64,000 nt of DNA. It comes from Brassica napus (taxonomy: Eukaryota; Streptophyta; Magnoliopsida; Brassicales; Brassicaceae). The notes beneath the pieces were generated by a model. That model had not been told where the DNA came from, did no database searches, and was given only the letters and a program-made list of their open reading frames with translations. Below are positions 11,411-24,941 of the stretch, one piece after another. The DNA lies in the NCBI RefSeq assembly GCF_020379485.1, contig NW_026014875.1, positions 1 through 64,000 of the forward strand, in the 5' to 3' direction. The position numbers were made by a program, and so were the translations under genes. How positions within the stretch are numbered: position 1 is the first letter of the stretch; each line of letters opens with the position of its first letter.

Positions 11411-13511
11411 CAGCGTGCTGAGTCCAAGGACCAACGTGCTGATATGTGTACTGATGGAGAGCCACAGACGTCCTGTGTGTGCTGAAGGACACACACGGAA
11501 ACACACGGATAGCCACGGATGTCCTGTGTGTGCTGACAGACACAAACGGACGTCCTGTGTGTGCTTACGGACACCCACAGACATCCTGTGTGTGCTGACG
11601 GGCAGACACGGACACACACGGACAGCCACAGACATCCTATGTGTGCTGACAAACAGCCACGGACAGCCACGGACGTCCTGTTTGTGCTGGCAGACACCCA
11701 CCAACGTCCTGTGTGTACTGAACAGACAGCCCACGTGGGCAAAAAATCACCCAAACAGTCCACGGGAAGGGCCAGCGTGCTGAGTCCAAGGACCAAGGTT
11801 CTGATATGTGTACTGATGGACAGCCAAGGACGTCCTGTGTGTGCTGGCGGACACCCATGAACGTCTTGTGTGTACTTAACAGACAGCCCACGTGGGCCAA
11901 AATCACCGAACAGTCCACGGGAAGGGTCAGCGTGCTGAGTCCAATGACCAACGTGCTGATATGTGTACTGATGGACAGCCACGAACGTCTTGTGTGTGCT
12001 GACGGACACACACGGACAGCCACGGACGTCCCGTGTGTGCTGACGGACACATACGGACGTCCTGTGTGTTCTCACGGACACCCACAGACGTCCTGTGTGT
12101 ACTGAACAGACAGCCCACGTGGGCCAAAATCACCTGAACAGTCCACCGGAAGGGCCAGCGTGCTGAGTCCAAGGACCAGCGTGCTGATATGTGTACTGCT
12201 GGACAGTCACGGACGTCCTGTGTGTGCTGACGGACACACACGGACACACACGGACCCCCACAGACAGCCACGGACATCCTGTGTGTGCTGACGGACAGCC
12301 ACGGACGTCCTGTGTGTGCTGGCGGACACCCACGGACGTCCTGTGTGTACTGAACAGACAGCCAACGTGGGCCAAAATCACCCGAACCATGCACGGGAAG
12401 GGTCAGCGTGCTGAGTCCAAGGACCAACGTGCTGATATGTGTACTGATGGACAGCCACGGACGTCCTGTGTGTGCTGACGGACACACACGGCCATCATGT
12501 GTGTGCTGACGGACACACACGGACAGCCACAGAGATCTTGTATGTGCAGACGGACACACACGGATGTCCTGTTTGTGCTGACGGACACCCACGGACATCC
12601 TGTGTGTCCTGACGGGCACACACATACACACACGGACACACACGGATAGCCACAGACGTCATGTGTGTGCTGACGGACAGCCACGGATGTCCTGTGTGTG
12701 CTGGCGGACACCCACGGACATCCTGTTTGTACTGAACAGACAGCCCACGTGGGCCAAAATCACCCAAACAGTACACAGGAAGGGCCAGCGTTCTGAGTCC
12801 AAGGACCAGCGTGCTGATATGTGTACTGATGGACAGCCACGGACGTTTTGTGTGTGCTGACGGACACACACGGACAGCCACGGACGTCCTTTGTGTGCTG
12901 ACGGACACACACAGATGTCCTGTGTGTACTGAACAGACAGCCCACGTGGGCCAAAATCACCCAAACAGTCCACGGGAAGGGCCAGCGTGCTGAGTCCAAG
13001 GACCAACGTGCTGATATGTGTACTCATGGACAGCCACGGACGTCCTGTGTGTACTGAACAGACAGCCCACGTGGGCCAAAATCACCCGAGCAGTCCACTG
13101 GAAGGGTCAGCGTGCTGAGTCCAAGGACCAACGTTCTGATATATGTACTGATGGACAGCCACGGACGTCCTGTGTGTGCTGACGGACACACACGGACAGC
13201 CACGGATGTCCTGTGTGTGCTAACGGACACCCACGGATGTCCTGTGTGTACTGAACATACAGCCCACGTGGGCCAAAATCACCCGAACAGTCCACGGGAA
13301 GGGCCAGCATGCTGAGTCCAAGGACCAACATGCTGATATGTGTACGGATGGACAGCAACGGATGTCCTGTGTGTGCTGACGGACACAGATGGACACACAC
13401 GGACACACACGGACGTCATGTGTGTTCTGGCAGACACCCACTGACGTCCTGTGTGTACTGAACAGACAGCCCACGTGGGCCAAAATCACCCGAACAGTCC
13501 ACGGGAAGGGT
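11411..13511. repeat. Higher-order repeat, copy B (2101 bp)
   Basis: It has nine subunits in the same order as copies C and D. It is slightly shorter because of small losses within sub-repeats. Confidence 0.85.
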
Positions 13512-15621
13512 CAGCGTGCTGAGTCCAAGGACCAACGTGCTGATATGTGTACTGATGGACAGCCACAGACATCCTGTGTGTGCTGAAGGACACACACGGA
13601 AACGCACGGATAGCCACGGATGTCCTGTGTGTGCTGACAGACACAAACGGACGTCCTGTGTGTGCTGACACACACCAACAGACATCCTGTGTGTGCTGAC
13701 GGGCAGACACGGACACACACGGACAGCCACGGACATCCTATGTGTGCTGACAAACAGCCACGGACAGCCACGGTCGTCCTGTTTGTGCTGGCAGACACCC
13801 ACCAACGTCCTGTGTGTACTGAACAGACAGCCCACGTGGGCAAAAAATCACCCAAACAGTCCACGGGAAGGGTCAGCATGCTGAGTCCAAGGACCAAGGT
13901 TCTGATATGTGTACTGATGGACAGCCAAGGACGTCCTGTGTGTGCTGGCGGACACCCATGAACGTCTTGTGTGTACTTAACAGACAGCCCACGTGGGCCA
14001 AAATCACCGAACAGTCCACGGGAAGGGTCAGCGTGCTGAGTCCAATGACCAACGTGCTGATATGTGTACTGATGGACAGCCACGGACATCTTGTGTGTGC
14101 TGACGGACACACACGGACAGCCACGGACGTCCCGTGTGTGCTGACGGACACACACGGACGTCCTGTGTGTTCTCACGGACACCCACAGACGTCCTGTGTG
14201 TACTGAACAGACAGCCCACGTGGGCCAAAATCACCTGAATAGTCCACCGGAAGGGCCAGCGTGCTGAGTCCAAGGACCAGCGTGCTGATATGTGTACTGC
14301 TGGACAGTCACGGACGTCCTGTGTGTGCTGACGGACACACACGGACACACACGGACCCCCACAGACAGCCACGGAAATCCTGTGTGTGCTGACGGACAGC
14401 CACGGACGTCCTGTGTGTGCTGGCGGACACCCACGGACGTCCTGTGTGTACTGAACAGACAGCCAACGTGGGCCAAAATCACCCGAACCATCCACGGGAA
14501 GGGTAGCGTGCTGAGTCCAAGGACGAACGTGCTGATATGTGTACTGATGGACAGCCACGGACGTCCTGTGTGTGCTGACAGACACACACGGCCATCATGT
14601 GTGTGCTGACGGACACACACGGACAGCCACAGAGATCTTGTATGTGCAGACGGACACACACGGATGTCCTGTTTGTGCTGACGGACACCCACGGACATCC
14701 TGTGTGTCCTGACGGGCACACACATACACACATGGACACACACGGATAGCCACAGACGTCATGTGTGTGCTGACGGACAGCCACGGATGTCCTGTGTGTG
14801 CTGGCGGACACCCACGGACATCCTGTTTGTACTGAACAGACAGCCCACGTGGGCCAAAATCACCCAAACAGTACACAGGAAGGGCCAGCGTTCTGAGTCC
14901 AAGGACCAGCGTGCTGATATGTGTACTGATGGACAGCCACGGACGTTTTGTTTGTGCTGACGGACACACACGGACAGCCACGGACGTCCTTTGTGTGCTG
15001 ACGGACACACACAGACGTCCTGTGTGTACTGAACAGACAGCCCACGTGGGCCAAAATCACCCAAACAGTCCACGGGAAGGGCCAGCGTGCTGAGTCCAAG
15101 GACCAACGTGCTGATATGTGTACTCATGGACAGCCACGGACGTCCTGTGTGTACTGAACAGACAGCCCACGTGGGCCAAAATCACCCGAGCAGTCCACTG
15201 GAAGGGTCAGCGTGCTGAGTCCAAGGACCAACGTTCTGATATATGTACTGATGGACAGCCACGGACGTCCTGTGTGTGCTGACGGACACACACGGACACA
15301 CACGGACAGCCACGGATGTCCTGTGTGTGCTGACGGACACCCACGGATGTCCTGTGTGTACTGAACATACAGCCCACGTGGGCCAAAATCACCCGAACAG
15401 TCCACGGGAAGGGCCAGCATGCTGAGTCCAAGGACCAACATGCTGATATGTGTACGGATGGATAGCAACGGATGTCCTGTGTGTGCTGACGGACACAGAT
15501 GGACACACACGGACACACACGGACGTCATGTGTGTTCTGGCAGACACCCACTGACGTCCTGTGTGTACTGAACAGACAGCCCACGTGGGCCAAAATCACC
15601 CGAACAGTCCACGGGAAGGGT
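13512..15621. repeat. Higher-order repeat, copy C (2110 bp)
   Basis: It has nine subunits of about 358, 158, 238, 240, 381, 202, 120, 207 and 206 bp. The sequence is nearly the same as copy D. Confidence 0.88.
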
Positions 15622-17732
15622 CAGCGTGCTGAGTCCAAGGACCAACGTGCTGATATGTGTACTGATGGACAGCCACAGACGTCCTGTGTGTGCTGAAGGA
15701 CACACACGGAAACGCACGGATAGCCACGGATGTCCTGTGTGTGCTGACAGACACAAACGGACGTCCTGTGTGTGCTGACACACACCCACAGACATCCTGT
15801 GTGTGCTGACGGGCAGACACGGACACACACGGACAGCCACGGACATCCTATGTGTGCTGACAAACAGCCACGGACAGCCACGGACGTCCTGTTTGTGCTG
15901 GCAGACACCCACCAACGTCCTGTGTGTACTGAACAGACAGCCCACGTGGGCAAAAAATCACCCAAACAGTCCACGGGAAGGGTCAGCATGCTGAGTCCAA
16001 GGACCAAGGTTCTGATATGTGTACTGATGGACAGCCAAGGACGTCCTGTGTGTGCTGGCGGACACCCATGAACGTCTTGTGTGTACTTAACAGACAGCCC
16101 ACGTGGGCCAAAATCACCGAACAGTCCACGGGAAGGGCCAGCGTGCTGAGTCCAATGACCAACGTGCTGATATGTGTACTGATGGACAGCCACGGACGTC
16201 TTGTGTGTGCTGACGGACACACACGGACAGCCACGGACGTCCCGTGTGTGCTGACGGACACACACGGACGTCCTGTGTGTTCTCACGGACACCCACAGAC
16301 GTCCTGTGTGTACTGAACAGACAGCCCACGTGGGCCAAAATCACCTGAACAGTCCACCGGAAGGGCCAGCGTGCTGAGTCCAAGGACCAGCGTGCTGATA
16401 TGTGTACTGCTGGACAGTCACGGACGTCCTGTGTGTGCTGACGGACACACACGGACACACACGGACCCCCACAGACAGCCACGGACATCCTGTGTGTGCT
16501 GACGGACAGCCACGGACGTCCTGTGTGTGCTGGCGGACACCCACGGACGTCCTGTGTGTACTGAACAGACAGCCAACGTGGGCCAAAATCACCCGAACCA
16601 TCCACGGGAAGGGTCAGCGTGCTGAGTCCAAGGACCAACGTGCTGATATGTGTACTGATGGACAGCCACGGACGTCCTGTGTGTGCTGACGGACACACAC
16701 GGCCATCATGTGTGTGCTTACGGACACACATGGACAGCCACAGAGATCTTGTATGTGCAGATGGACACACACGGATGTCCTGTTTGTGCTGACGGACATC
16801 CACGGACATCCTGTGTGTCCTGACGGGCACACACATACACACACGGACACACACGGATAGCCACAGACGTCATGTGTGTGCTGACGGACAGCCACGGACG
16901 TCCTGTGTGTGCTGGCGGACACCCACGGACATCCTGTTTGTACTGAACAGACAGCCCACGTGGGCCAAAATCACCCAAACAGTACACAGGAAGGGCCAGC
17001 GTTCTGAGTCCAAGGACCAGCGTGCTGATATGTGTACTGATGGACAGCCACGGACGTTTTGTGTGTGCTGACGGACACACACGGACAGCCACGGACGTCC
17101 TTTGTGTGCTGACGGACACACACAGACGTCCTGTGTGTACTGAACAGACAGCCCACGTGGGCCAAAATCACCGAAACAGTCCACGGGAAGGGCCAGCGTG
17201 CTGAGTCCAAGGACCAATGTGCTAATATGTGTACTCATGGGCAGCCACGGACGTCCTGTGTGTACTGAACAGACAGCCCACGTGGGCCAAAATCACCCGA
17301 GCAGTCCACTGGAAGGGTCAGCGTGCTGAGTCCAAGGACCAACGTTCTGATATATGTACTGATGGACAGCCACGGACGTCCTGTGTGTGCTGACGGACAC
17401 ACACAGACACACACGGACAGCCACGGATGTCCTGTGTGTGCTGACGGACACCCACGGATGTCCTGTGTGTACTGAACATACAGCCCACGTGGGCCAAAAT
17501 CACCCGAACAGTCCACGGGAAGGGCCAGCATGCTTAGTTCAAGGACCAACATGCTGATATGTGTACGGATGGACAGCAACGGATGTCCTGTGTGTGCTGA
17601 CGGACACAGATGGACACACACGGACACACACGGACGTCATGTGTGTTCTGGCAGACACCCACTGACGTCCTGTGTGTACTGAACAGACAGCCCACGTGGG
17701 CCAAAATCACCCGAACAGTCCACGGGAAGGGT
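15622..17732. repeat. Higher-order repeat, copy D (2111 bp)
   Basis: It has nine subunits in the order of copy C. Long stretches, for example around 15499-15696 versus 17610-17807, translate identically in the next copy. Confidence 0.88.
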
Positions 17733-18241
17733 CAGCGTGCTGAGTCCAAGGACCAACGTGCTGATATGTGTACTGATGGACAGCCACAGACGTCCTGTGT
17801 GTGCTGAAGGACACATACGAAAACACACGGATAGCCACGGATGTCCTGTGTGTGCTGACAGACACAAACGGACGTCCTGTGTGTGCTGACGGACACCCAC
17901 AGACATCCTGTGTGTGCTGACGGGCAGACACGGACACACACGGACAGCCACAGACATCCTATGTGTGCTGACAAACAGCCACGGACAGCCACGGACGTCC
18001 TGTTTGTGCTGGCAGACACCCACCAACGTCCTGTGTGTACTGAACAGACAGCCCACGTGGGCAAAAAATCACCCAAACAGTCCACGGGAAGGGCCAGCGT
18101 GCTGAGTCCAAGGACCAAGGTTCTGATATGTGTACTGATGGACAGCCAAGGACGTCCTGTGTGTGCTGGCGGACACCCATGAACGTCTTCTGTGTACTTA
18201 ACAGACAGCCCACGTGGGCCAAAATCACCGAACAGTCCACG

Positions 18242-18246
18242 GGAAG
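18242..18246. other. Left target-site duplication of E2
   Basis: GGAAG directly precedes the 5' LTR and is repeated at 25406-25410. Confidence 0.95.
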
Positions 18247-19275
18247 TGATGCACCTCAGATCATGGAGCAGTCCGTTGGACAAGTCCAACATGAAGATCA
18301 GAACAGTACGAGATATTCAACAGAGGTTCATCCGGACGACCGTACCGAACGCACTGACCGGGCCGTGTACCGGATCGACCCGCGTACGTCCGGAATGGAG
18401 CTTCGTTTGGATCCACGTCCAGACGATCGATCTGACCGTACTGAAGCTCGGCTACCCCGACCAACTCGTCAAGTTAGGAAGATCGATCAAGCCAAACTCT
18501 CATCCGAACACACCGATTTCGAATCAGACCGCAGCTTCTCATTTCTGACCCGACTGGCTCTTACCGCGGGCACTGCCGAACGTACCGCCGAACGTTCTGA
18601 AAATCCGACTTACCAGTTTGATCCGATTCTTCAGTTTGATCATCTGAGCTTCTCAAGGGGAAGGATACTTAAGCTCTCTGAAGATATTGGACACATTTGG
18701 AACACATCAGTTCATGAGTTTCCTTCATCCGATCATGCAGACCGTCCGGACCATGTACTGCTCCTTACCGCGGGACATGCATCCAGATTCATCGAATCTG
18801 GACAAGAGTAGGCAAAGGGTTCACTTTGGCCAGTCAACATAATTTTCTGTGTATTGACCAGATCTGGTCTTTGTTATATTTTCTATGTCTTATTTTCACA
18901 CAAAATGATTTATTTCATTTTGGCTAAAACTTGTATAAGTACTCCATCATTTCTGAATAAAGAGGATCGATTTTTCCCTTCAAAACTTCTCAAGTTTTCT
19001 CTCTTTGTTCATTGCAAAGAACTTGTTCTTAGTTTACTTTGGTGTGGTTAGCATCCGAGCAAACACCTTGTCTAATCGGACCGGTGAGTCACATCCGGCG
19101 ATCTAGTCAAGTCAGTCTCCACAACGGACCTGTGAGTCACATCAGGCGTTGTTCAGACTTGGAAATATCGAAGGCCTTCCGCATCCTTCGTGAGATCCCT
19201 CGATCCATCACTTCTCCATCCGGAGATCCTATCAAATACCGTACCGGCTGAGTGTTCCGATCTAAGGGTCTATCA
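18247..19275 (+). repeat. 5' LTR of E2 (1029 bp)
   Basis: It begins TGATGCACC and ends TCTATCA just before the priming site. It carries a second copy of the polyprotein tail frame (to 18811), a TATA-like motif at 18934 and AATAAA at 18956-18961. Confidence 0.97.
18934..18938 (+). promoter_or_regulatory. Putative TATA box of the E2 5' LTR
   Basis: TATAA occurs in the context TTGTATAAGT and is followed 18 bp later by AATAAA, a likely polyadenylation signal. The arrangement fits a compact U3/R junction. The call is motif-based only. Confidence 0.5.
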
Positions 19276-19278
19276 AAG

Positions 19279-19290
19279 TGGTATCAGAGC
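19279..19290 (+). other. Primer binding site of E2
   Basis: TGGTATCAGAGC lies three bases after the LTR and is complementary to the 3' end of initiator tRNA-Met. Confidence 0.93.
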
Positions 19291-19754
19291 CACTCAACCG
19301 GTATCATCTTCTCATTCCATCTTCTCATCTACCATCTTCTTCATTTAAAAAGTTCTTCTTCTATCTATCTTGAACCCGGGCCACTCATTACCACCATATA
19401 AAAAAAAAAAAAAAAAAAAAGAAACAGTATATAAAAAAAAAAAATAAGAAAGATTGTGGTGGTGGTGGAAGAGAAAGCCTGCTGGCTGAAGAGTAATCCG
19501 GCCTTTGAGTTGGTTAAGGCGGGTTCCCCTTGTAATCTCTTATCTACCTTCTCTTGTGACCCTTGTTTGATTGGATCTGACCCACTGAGTATCTTCGGAC
19601 TTGTCTTTCTCTGAACTTTGAGAACAAACCAAAATCTTGTGTGAACCACTTCAAATCTTTGAGAGAAACACGTGAGTGGGAGAGGAAACAAACACTTGAG
19701 AGTGTGAGGTATTTGTTACCCTAACGTTTATTGTTGAGAATTTCAGGAAGAACC
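19291..19754 (+). other. E2 untranslated leader
   Basis: This stretch has A-runs near 19400-19442 and no convincing gene. It separates the priming site from the gag start codon. Confidence 0.7.
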
Positions 19755-22700
19755 ATGAGCAGTGAGGAAGAACGGAACCGTCCCGGAAATTCTGTAGCCG
19801 GACTCTCAAACCTCCAAATGAGGGCTTTAAACGATACTTTTACTAACCTTATGAATGCAGGACTTGAGCAGATCCATCAAAGGTTAGATGAGATTCAGGA
19901 GAGCCAACAAACCAGATCTAGAACCGGAACCAGACGAGCTCAACCTAGACGGAACAGCCAATCCGATCTAGAAATCTTTGACGAAGATACCAACGATGAT
20001 CAATCCATCAACCGACCCAGGAGAGGACATAGAAACCGAAACCCAGGTGAAGTCAATCCTTTTGCTAGAGCTGAACGAAATGAAAATGGGTTGGGTGCTT
20101 TGAAATTGAAAATTCCAAGCTTTGAAGGAAAGAATGATCCTGATGTCTTTTTAGAATGGGAAAGGAAAATTGAACTGGTTTTTGATTGTCAAAACTTGTC
20201 TGATATTAGGAAGGTTAGGTTAGCAGCTTCTGAATTTTCTGGCTATGCTATTAACTGGTATGACCGAGTTGTGACTCACAGGAGGAGAACAGGTGAAGCA
20301 CCAGTGGAGACTTGGTTGGGGCTTATTACGCTTATGCGGAAACGCTTCGTACCGGACCATTACCAACGCGACCTACACCACAAACTCAGGAGGCTACTTC
20401 AGGGAACAAAGTCGGTTGAGGACTACCATCAGGAAATGGAGACTTTGATGCTTAAGGCTGATGTGGATGAACCTGTAGACGCAACCATGGCTAGATTCCT
20501 CACTGGACTCAACCGGGACATCCAAGACCGCATGGAACTTCAGGATTATAGTGACATGGAACAGATGCTACACAAGGCTATCCTGATTGAGCAGCAAGTC
20601 AAAAGGAAAGGACTCTCCAAATCCACCTTCCCTTCAAAATCACCTTTTCCATCTAAGCCTAGCTACCAAGACAAAGGTAAGTATCCTGCCACAACAAATA
20701 CTGCTTTGAAAACTGATGTTCCTACTCGTGTGGATAAAGGAAAAGCAGTGGAAAACCCCAGCAGAACAAGAGACATAAGGTGTTTCAAGTGTCAGGGCCT
20801 CGGACACTATGCCAACAAATGTCCAAACCAGCGGGTGATGGTTCTTTTGGAAAATGGTGATGTAGAATCCGAGGAGGACAAAGAGGAAAAAGAGGACCTT
20901 GGTCCCATTTTTGATGAGGAAGAAGAGCCCTTTGATTACCCAGCCAGTGGACCACTTCTTGTTACAAGAAAGCTCTTGGAGGAACCGATCTTAGAGGACG
21001 AAATTGAGGAAGTAATTGATGAGTTCTGTTCCTCGTTTGTTAAAGAAACAGGACCGGTCTACGACGAGGACAATCTCAGCTTTCCAGCTACTGGTCCTCT
21101 TCTTGTCACTAGACGATCCTTAAGTGTTCAGCCTAAAACCGACGAGAAGGAACAAAGGGAGAATCTCTTTCACTCTAGATGTTTTGTTTCTTCTAAAGTT
21201 TGCTCTTTGATTATAGATGGTGGCAGCTGTACCAACGTGGCTAGTGATACCTTGGTGAAGAAACTTGGACTTGTTACACGTCCACTTGCCAAACCTTTCA
21301 GGTTGGAATGGTTGAATGAGGACGGAGAGCAATACGTCAAGGAACAGGTGACTGTTCCGATCACTATCGGACGGTACGAGGATGAGGTCGTGTGTAACGT
21401 CCTTCCCATGGACGCTTGTCACATTCTTTTGGGTCGACCTTGGCAGTTCGACAAGAAGGCTGTCCATGATGGCTACACAAACCGCCACTCCTTTGAACAC
21501 AATGGAAAGAAAATCACCTTGGTTCCCCTTTCTCCCTTAGAAGTTCACCAAGATCAAATCCAACTTAAGAAGGGACGAGAACAAGACTCCAAACCTGAGG
21601 CATCAGCAAGAAATTCCAACTTCTACATCAAACAAGGTCAGGTAAGAAAAACCCTTGCCACCAAAAAGCCATTCCTTTTGCTTGTTTATAAGGAATCTCT
21701 TATGGCCTCATCTTCTTCTCACCTTGCACCGGACATTCCGAGTGATTTGAAAGGATTATTGCAGGAGTTTTCTGATGTATTTCCTGAAGAAAATCCAAAA
21801 GGATTGCCTCCAATCCGTGGCATTGAACATCAGATCGATCTCGTTCCAGGCGCGTCCTTGCCAAACCGACCAGCGTACCGCACTAACCCCGTCGAGACCA
21901 AGGAACTCCAAAAGCAGATTGATGATCTTCTTGACAAAGGATACATCCGAGAAAGCCTCAGCCCATGTGCTGTACCTGTCCTACTCGTGCCAAAGAAAGA
22001 TGGGTCGTGGAGGATGTGTGTGGACTGTCGGGCCATAAACAACATCACGGTAAAGTATCGCCATCCCATCCCTCGTCTTGATGACATGCTTGATGAACTT
22101 CATGGTGCTTGTGTCTTTTCTAAGATAGACTTGAAAAGTGGATACCACCAGATTAGAATGAAAGAGGGAGATGAATGGAAAACGGCCTTTAAAACAAAAC
22201 TAGGATTGTATGAATGGTTAGTTATGCCTTTTGGTTTGACTAATGCACCTAGTACTTTCATGCGTCTGATGAACCATGTGTTGAGATCCTTTATTGGTCA
22301 TTTCGTTGTTGTGTATTTTGATGATATTCTTGTTTATAGCAAAAACCATGAGGAACATCAAAGGCATTTGAGAGCCGTTCTTGAAGTCCTTAGGGACGAA
22401 CGTTTGTTTGCTAACCTTGGAAAGTGTTCTTTTGGTACAGATCAAGTTGTTTTCCTAGGTTTTGTTGTAGGAAAAGATGGCCTGAAGGTTGATGAAGAAA
22501 AGGTCAAAGCCATCCGCGACTGGCCCATTCCTAAGTCCGTAAGTGAGGTTCGAAGCTTCCATGGCCTTGCTGGTTTCTATCGACGGTTCGTCCAAGACTT
22601 CAGTTCTATAGCCGCTCCTCTCACTGAGGTTATCAAGAAGAATGTGGGTTTCAAGTGGGAACAACCTCAGCAGGAAGCTTTCCAAATCCTAAAAGAGAAG

Positions 22701-24941
22701 TTAACTCAAGCCCCTCTTCTTGCTTTACCCGATTTTTCTAAAACTTTTGAGATTGAGTGTGATGCTTCCGGAGTGGGTATTGGTGCTGTTCTTATGCAGG
22801 ATAGGAAACCCATCGCATACTTTAGTGAAAAACTTGGAGGAGCTACCTTGAATTACCCAACCTACGACCAGGAGCTTTATGCTTTGGTGAGAGCACTTCA
22901 AACTTGGCAGCACTACCTTTGGCCCAAGGAATTCGTCATTCATACCGACCATCAGTCCCTGAAACATTTGAAGGGACAACAGAAGCTTAACAAGCGCCAT
23001 GCTCGTTGGGTTGAATTCATTGAGACATTTCCATACGTGATCAAGTATAAACAAGGTAAGGAAAATGTTGTGGCCGATGCCTTGTCACGCAGGTATGTTC
23101 TCCTTTCAGCTCTTGAGACCAAACTTCTTGGATTTGAATTTATCAAAGAGATTTATGCATCTGATCCGGATTTCAAAGAGGTTTTCAAAAAGAGTTCCAA
23201 AACTGCTTATGGGAAGTATTATCAGGTTGCTGGTTTCTTGTTTTATGATAACCGCTTGTGTGTTCCCCAATGTTCTTTGAGGGAGTTGTTTGTCAGGGAA
23301 GCACACGGAGGTGGCTTGATGGGACACTTTGGTGTGAAGAAAACCTACAAGGTTGTGTTCGATCATTTCTATTGGCCGGGTCTCATGAAAGATGTTGAGA
23401 GGATTTGCAGTCGATGTGTTGTGTGCAAAAAGTCTAAATCCAAAGTCTTGAACCAAGGTTTGTATACAGCTCTACCCATCCCTTCTCATCCATGGGTAGA
23501 CATTTCTATGGACTTTGTACTTGGATTGCCGCGATCCAAGTCAGGTAAGGATTCCATCTTTGTTGTGGTTGATAGATTTTCAAAGATGTCTCATTTCATT
23601 GCATGCCATAAGACTGATGATGCTACTCACATTGCTGAACTGTTCTTTAGAGAAGTGGTTAGGTTGCATGGAATGCCTAAGACTATCGTTTCAGATAGAG
23701 ATGCTAAGTTCCTTAGCTACTTTTGGAAAACTTTGTGGTCTAAATTAGGCACTAAATTGATGTTCTCTACTACTTGTCATCCTCAAACTGATGGACAAAC
23801 TGAGGTTGTGAACCGTTCACTATCTGCCTTGCTTAGGTCTTTGATAAAGAAAAACTTGAAAACTTGGGAAGAATGTTTGCCGCATGTGGAATTTGCTTAT
23901 AACCATTCTATGCATTCAGCTACTCAGTTTTCACCTTTTGAGGTTGTGTATGGGTTTAATCCTCTTTCTCCACTTGATCTTTTACCTCTTCCTTTGAGTG
24001 AACGTGTTAGCACAGATGGCAAGAAGAAGGCGGACACAATAAAGAAGATGCATGAACGGGTCCGAGCTAACATCATGGCCAGAACAGAAAGGTACACTCG
24101 ACAAGCCAACAAGAAACGTAAGGAGGTCGTTTTTGAAGAAGGAGATTTGGTTTGGGTTCACTTGAGGAAGGAACGTTTTCCGGAAGAAAGAAAATCTAAG
24201 CTCATGCCCCGTGTGGACGGACCATTTCAGATCATCAGAAAAATCAGTGACAATGCGTATCAATTGGATCTGAAAGGTAATTATGATATCTCTTCAAGCT
24301 TCAACGTTTCTGATTTATCTCCTTTTCTTGTAGATGTTCCGGATTTGTGGACAAATCCTCTTAAAGGAGGAGGGAATGATGCACCTCAGATCATGGAGCA
24401 GTCCGTTGGACAAGTCCAACATGAAGATCAGAACAGTACGAGATATTCAACAGAGGTTCATCCGGACGACCGTACCGAACGCACTGACCGGGCCGTGTAC
24501 CGGATCGACCCGCGTACGTCCGGAATGGAGCTTCGTTTGGATCCACGTCCAGACGATCGATCTGACCGTACTGAAGCTCGGCTACCCCGACCAACTCGTC
24601 AAGTTAGGAAGATCGATCAAGCCAAACTCTCATCCGAACGCACCGATTTCGAATCAGACCGCAGCTTCTCATTTCTGACCCGACTGGCTCTTACCGCGGG
24701 CACTGCCGAACGTACCGCCGAACGTTCTGAAAATCCGACTTACCAGTTTGATCCGATTCTTCAGTTTGATCATCTGAGCTTCTCAAGGGGAAGGATACTT
24801 AAGCTCTCTGAAGATATTGGACACATTTGGAACACATCAGTTCATGAGTTTCCTTCATCCGATCATGCAGACCGTCCGGACCATGTACTGCTCCTTACCG
24901 CGGGACATGCATCCAGATTCATCGAATCTGGACAAGAGTAG
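19755..24941 (+). CDS. Gag-Pol polyprotein of E2 (1728 residues)
   Basis: The ATG at 19755 ([11 protein letters not shown]) is the first ATG; the frame is open a little further upstream without one. Domains in order: Gag capsid (about residues 120-300); zinc knuckle [14 protein letters not shown] (about 342); aspartic protease IIDGGSCTN (about 488) with [10 protein letters not shown]; reverse transcriptase with YFDD (about 854); RNase H with IECDASG (about 1001), HTDHQSL and ADALSRR. Integrase follows: zinc-binding part from about 1182 (GLMGHFG to CSRCVVC), then D-D-E in [10 protein letters not shown] (1252), VSDRDAKF (1313) and TDGQTEVVN (1348). FNVSDLSPF closes the core. Residues of about 1541-1728 are encoded inside the 3' LTR and form a tail rich in Arg, Asp and Thr. 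No stop or frameshift was seen. The protein would be cut by its own protease and would copy and integrate the element. Confidence 0.95.
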   Translation: MSSEEERNRPGNSVAGLSNLQMRALNDTFTNLMNAGLEQIHQRLDEIQESQQTRSRTGTRRAQPRRNSQSDLEIFDEDTNDDQSINRPRRGHRNRNPGEVNPFARAERNENGLGALKLKIPSFEGKNDPDVFLEWERKIELVFDCQNLSDIRKVRLAASEFSGYAINWYDRVVTHRRRTGEAPVETWLGLITLMRKRFVPDHYQRDLHHKLRRLLQGTKSVEDYHQEMETLMLKADVDEPVDATMARFLTGLNRDIQDRMELQDYSDMEQMLHKAILIEQQVKRKGLSKSTFPSKSPFPSKPSYQDKGKYPATTNTALKTDVPTRVDKGKAVENPSRTRDIRCFKCQGLGHYANKCPNQRVMVLLENGDVESEEDKEEKEDLGPIFDEEEEPFDYPASGPLLVTRKLLEEPILEDEIEEVIDEFCSSFVKETGPVYDEDNLSFPATGPLLVTRRSLSVQPKTDEKEQRENLFHSRCFVSSKVCSLIIDGGSCTNVASDTLVKKLGLVTRPLAKPFRLEWLNEDGEQYVKEQVTVPITIGRYEDEVVCNVLPMDACHILLGRPWQFDKKAVHDGYTNRHSFEHNGKKITLVPLSPLEVHQDQIQLKKGREQDSKPEASARNSNFYIKQGQVRKTLATKKPFLLLVYKESLMASSSSHLAPDIPSDLKGLLQEFSDVFPEENPKGLPPIRGIEHQIDLVPGASLPNRPAYRTNPVETKELQKQIDDLLDKGYIRESLSPCAVPVLLVPKKDGSWRMCVDCRAINNITVKYRHPIPRLDDMLDELHGACVFSKIDLKSGYHQIRMKEGDEWKTAFKTKLGLYEWLVMPFGLTNAPSTFMRLMNHVLRSFIGHFVVVYFDDILVYSKNHEEHQRHLRAVLEVLRDERLFANLGKCSFGTDQVVFLGFVVGKDGLKVDEEKVKAIRDWPIPKSVSEVRSFHGLAGFYRRFVQDFSSIAAPLTEVIKKNVGFKWEQPQQEAFQILKEKLTQAPLLALPDFSKTFEIECDASGVGIGAVLMQDRKPIAYFSEKLGGATLNYPTYDQELYALVRALQTWQHYLWPKEFVIHTDHQSLKHLKGQQKLNKRHARWVEFIETFPYVIKYKQGKENVVADALSRRYVLLSALETKLLGFEFIKEIYASDPDFKEVFKKSSKTAYGKYYQVAGFLFYDNRLCVPQCSLRELFVREAHGGGLMGHFGVKKTYKVVFDHFYWPGLMKDVERICSRCVVCKKSKSKVLNQGLYTALPIPSHPWVDISMDFVLGLPRSKSGKDSIFVVVDRFSKMSHFIACHKTDDATHIAELFFREVVRLHGMPKTIVSDRDAKFLSYFWKTLWSKLGTKLMFSTTCHPQTDGQTEVVNRSLSALLRSLIKKNLKTWEECLPHVEFAYNHSMHSATQFSPFEVVYGFNPLSPLDLLPLPLSERVSTDGKKKADTIKKMHERVRANIMARTERYTRQANKKRKEVVFEEGDLVWVHLRKERFPEERKSKLMPRVDGPFQIIRKISDNAYQLDLKGNYDISSSFNVSDLSPFLVDVPDLWTNPLKGGGNDAPQIMEQSVGQVQHEDQNSTRYSTEVHPDDRTERTDRAVYRIDPRTSGMELRLDPRPDDRSDRTEARLPRPTRQVRKIDQAKLSSERTDFESDRSFSFLTRLALTAGTAERTAERSENPTYQFDPILQFDHLSFSRGRILKLSEDIGHIWNTSVHEFPSSDHADRPDHVLLLTAGHASRFIESGQE
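24363..24376 (+). other. Polypurine tract of E2
   Basis: AAAGGAGGAGGGAA directly precedes the 3' LTR. It lies inside the reading frame and codes for the KGGGN part of the polyprotein. Confidence 0.94.

Larger units (their letters stand above)
8906..18246. repeat. Satellite array I
   Basis: Units share a core that starts CAGCGTGCTGAGTCCAAG, passes GCTGATATGTGTACTGATGG and ends with CAGCCCACGTGGGCC and CAGTCCACGGGAAGGG. Between the halves of the core lies a variable number of short sub-repeats built from GGACGTCC, TGTGTGTGCTGACGG and ACACACACGGACAGCC. Units therefore vary from about 120 to 380 bp. From 10015 they are ordered into a higher-order repeat. The array is GC- and CpG-rich with few stop codons in any frame, which creates many spurious open frames on both strands. 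E2 interrupts it at 18247. Confidence 0.95.

Noticed and set aside
8906..18246. Regularly spaced short repeats resembling a CRISPR array
   Set aside because: The intervals are themselves repeats, unit sizes are irregular, no cas genes are present and the sequence is plant.
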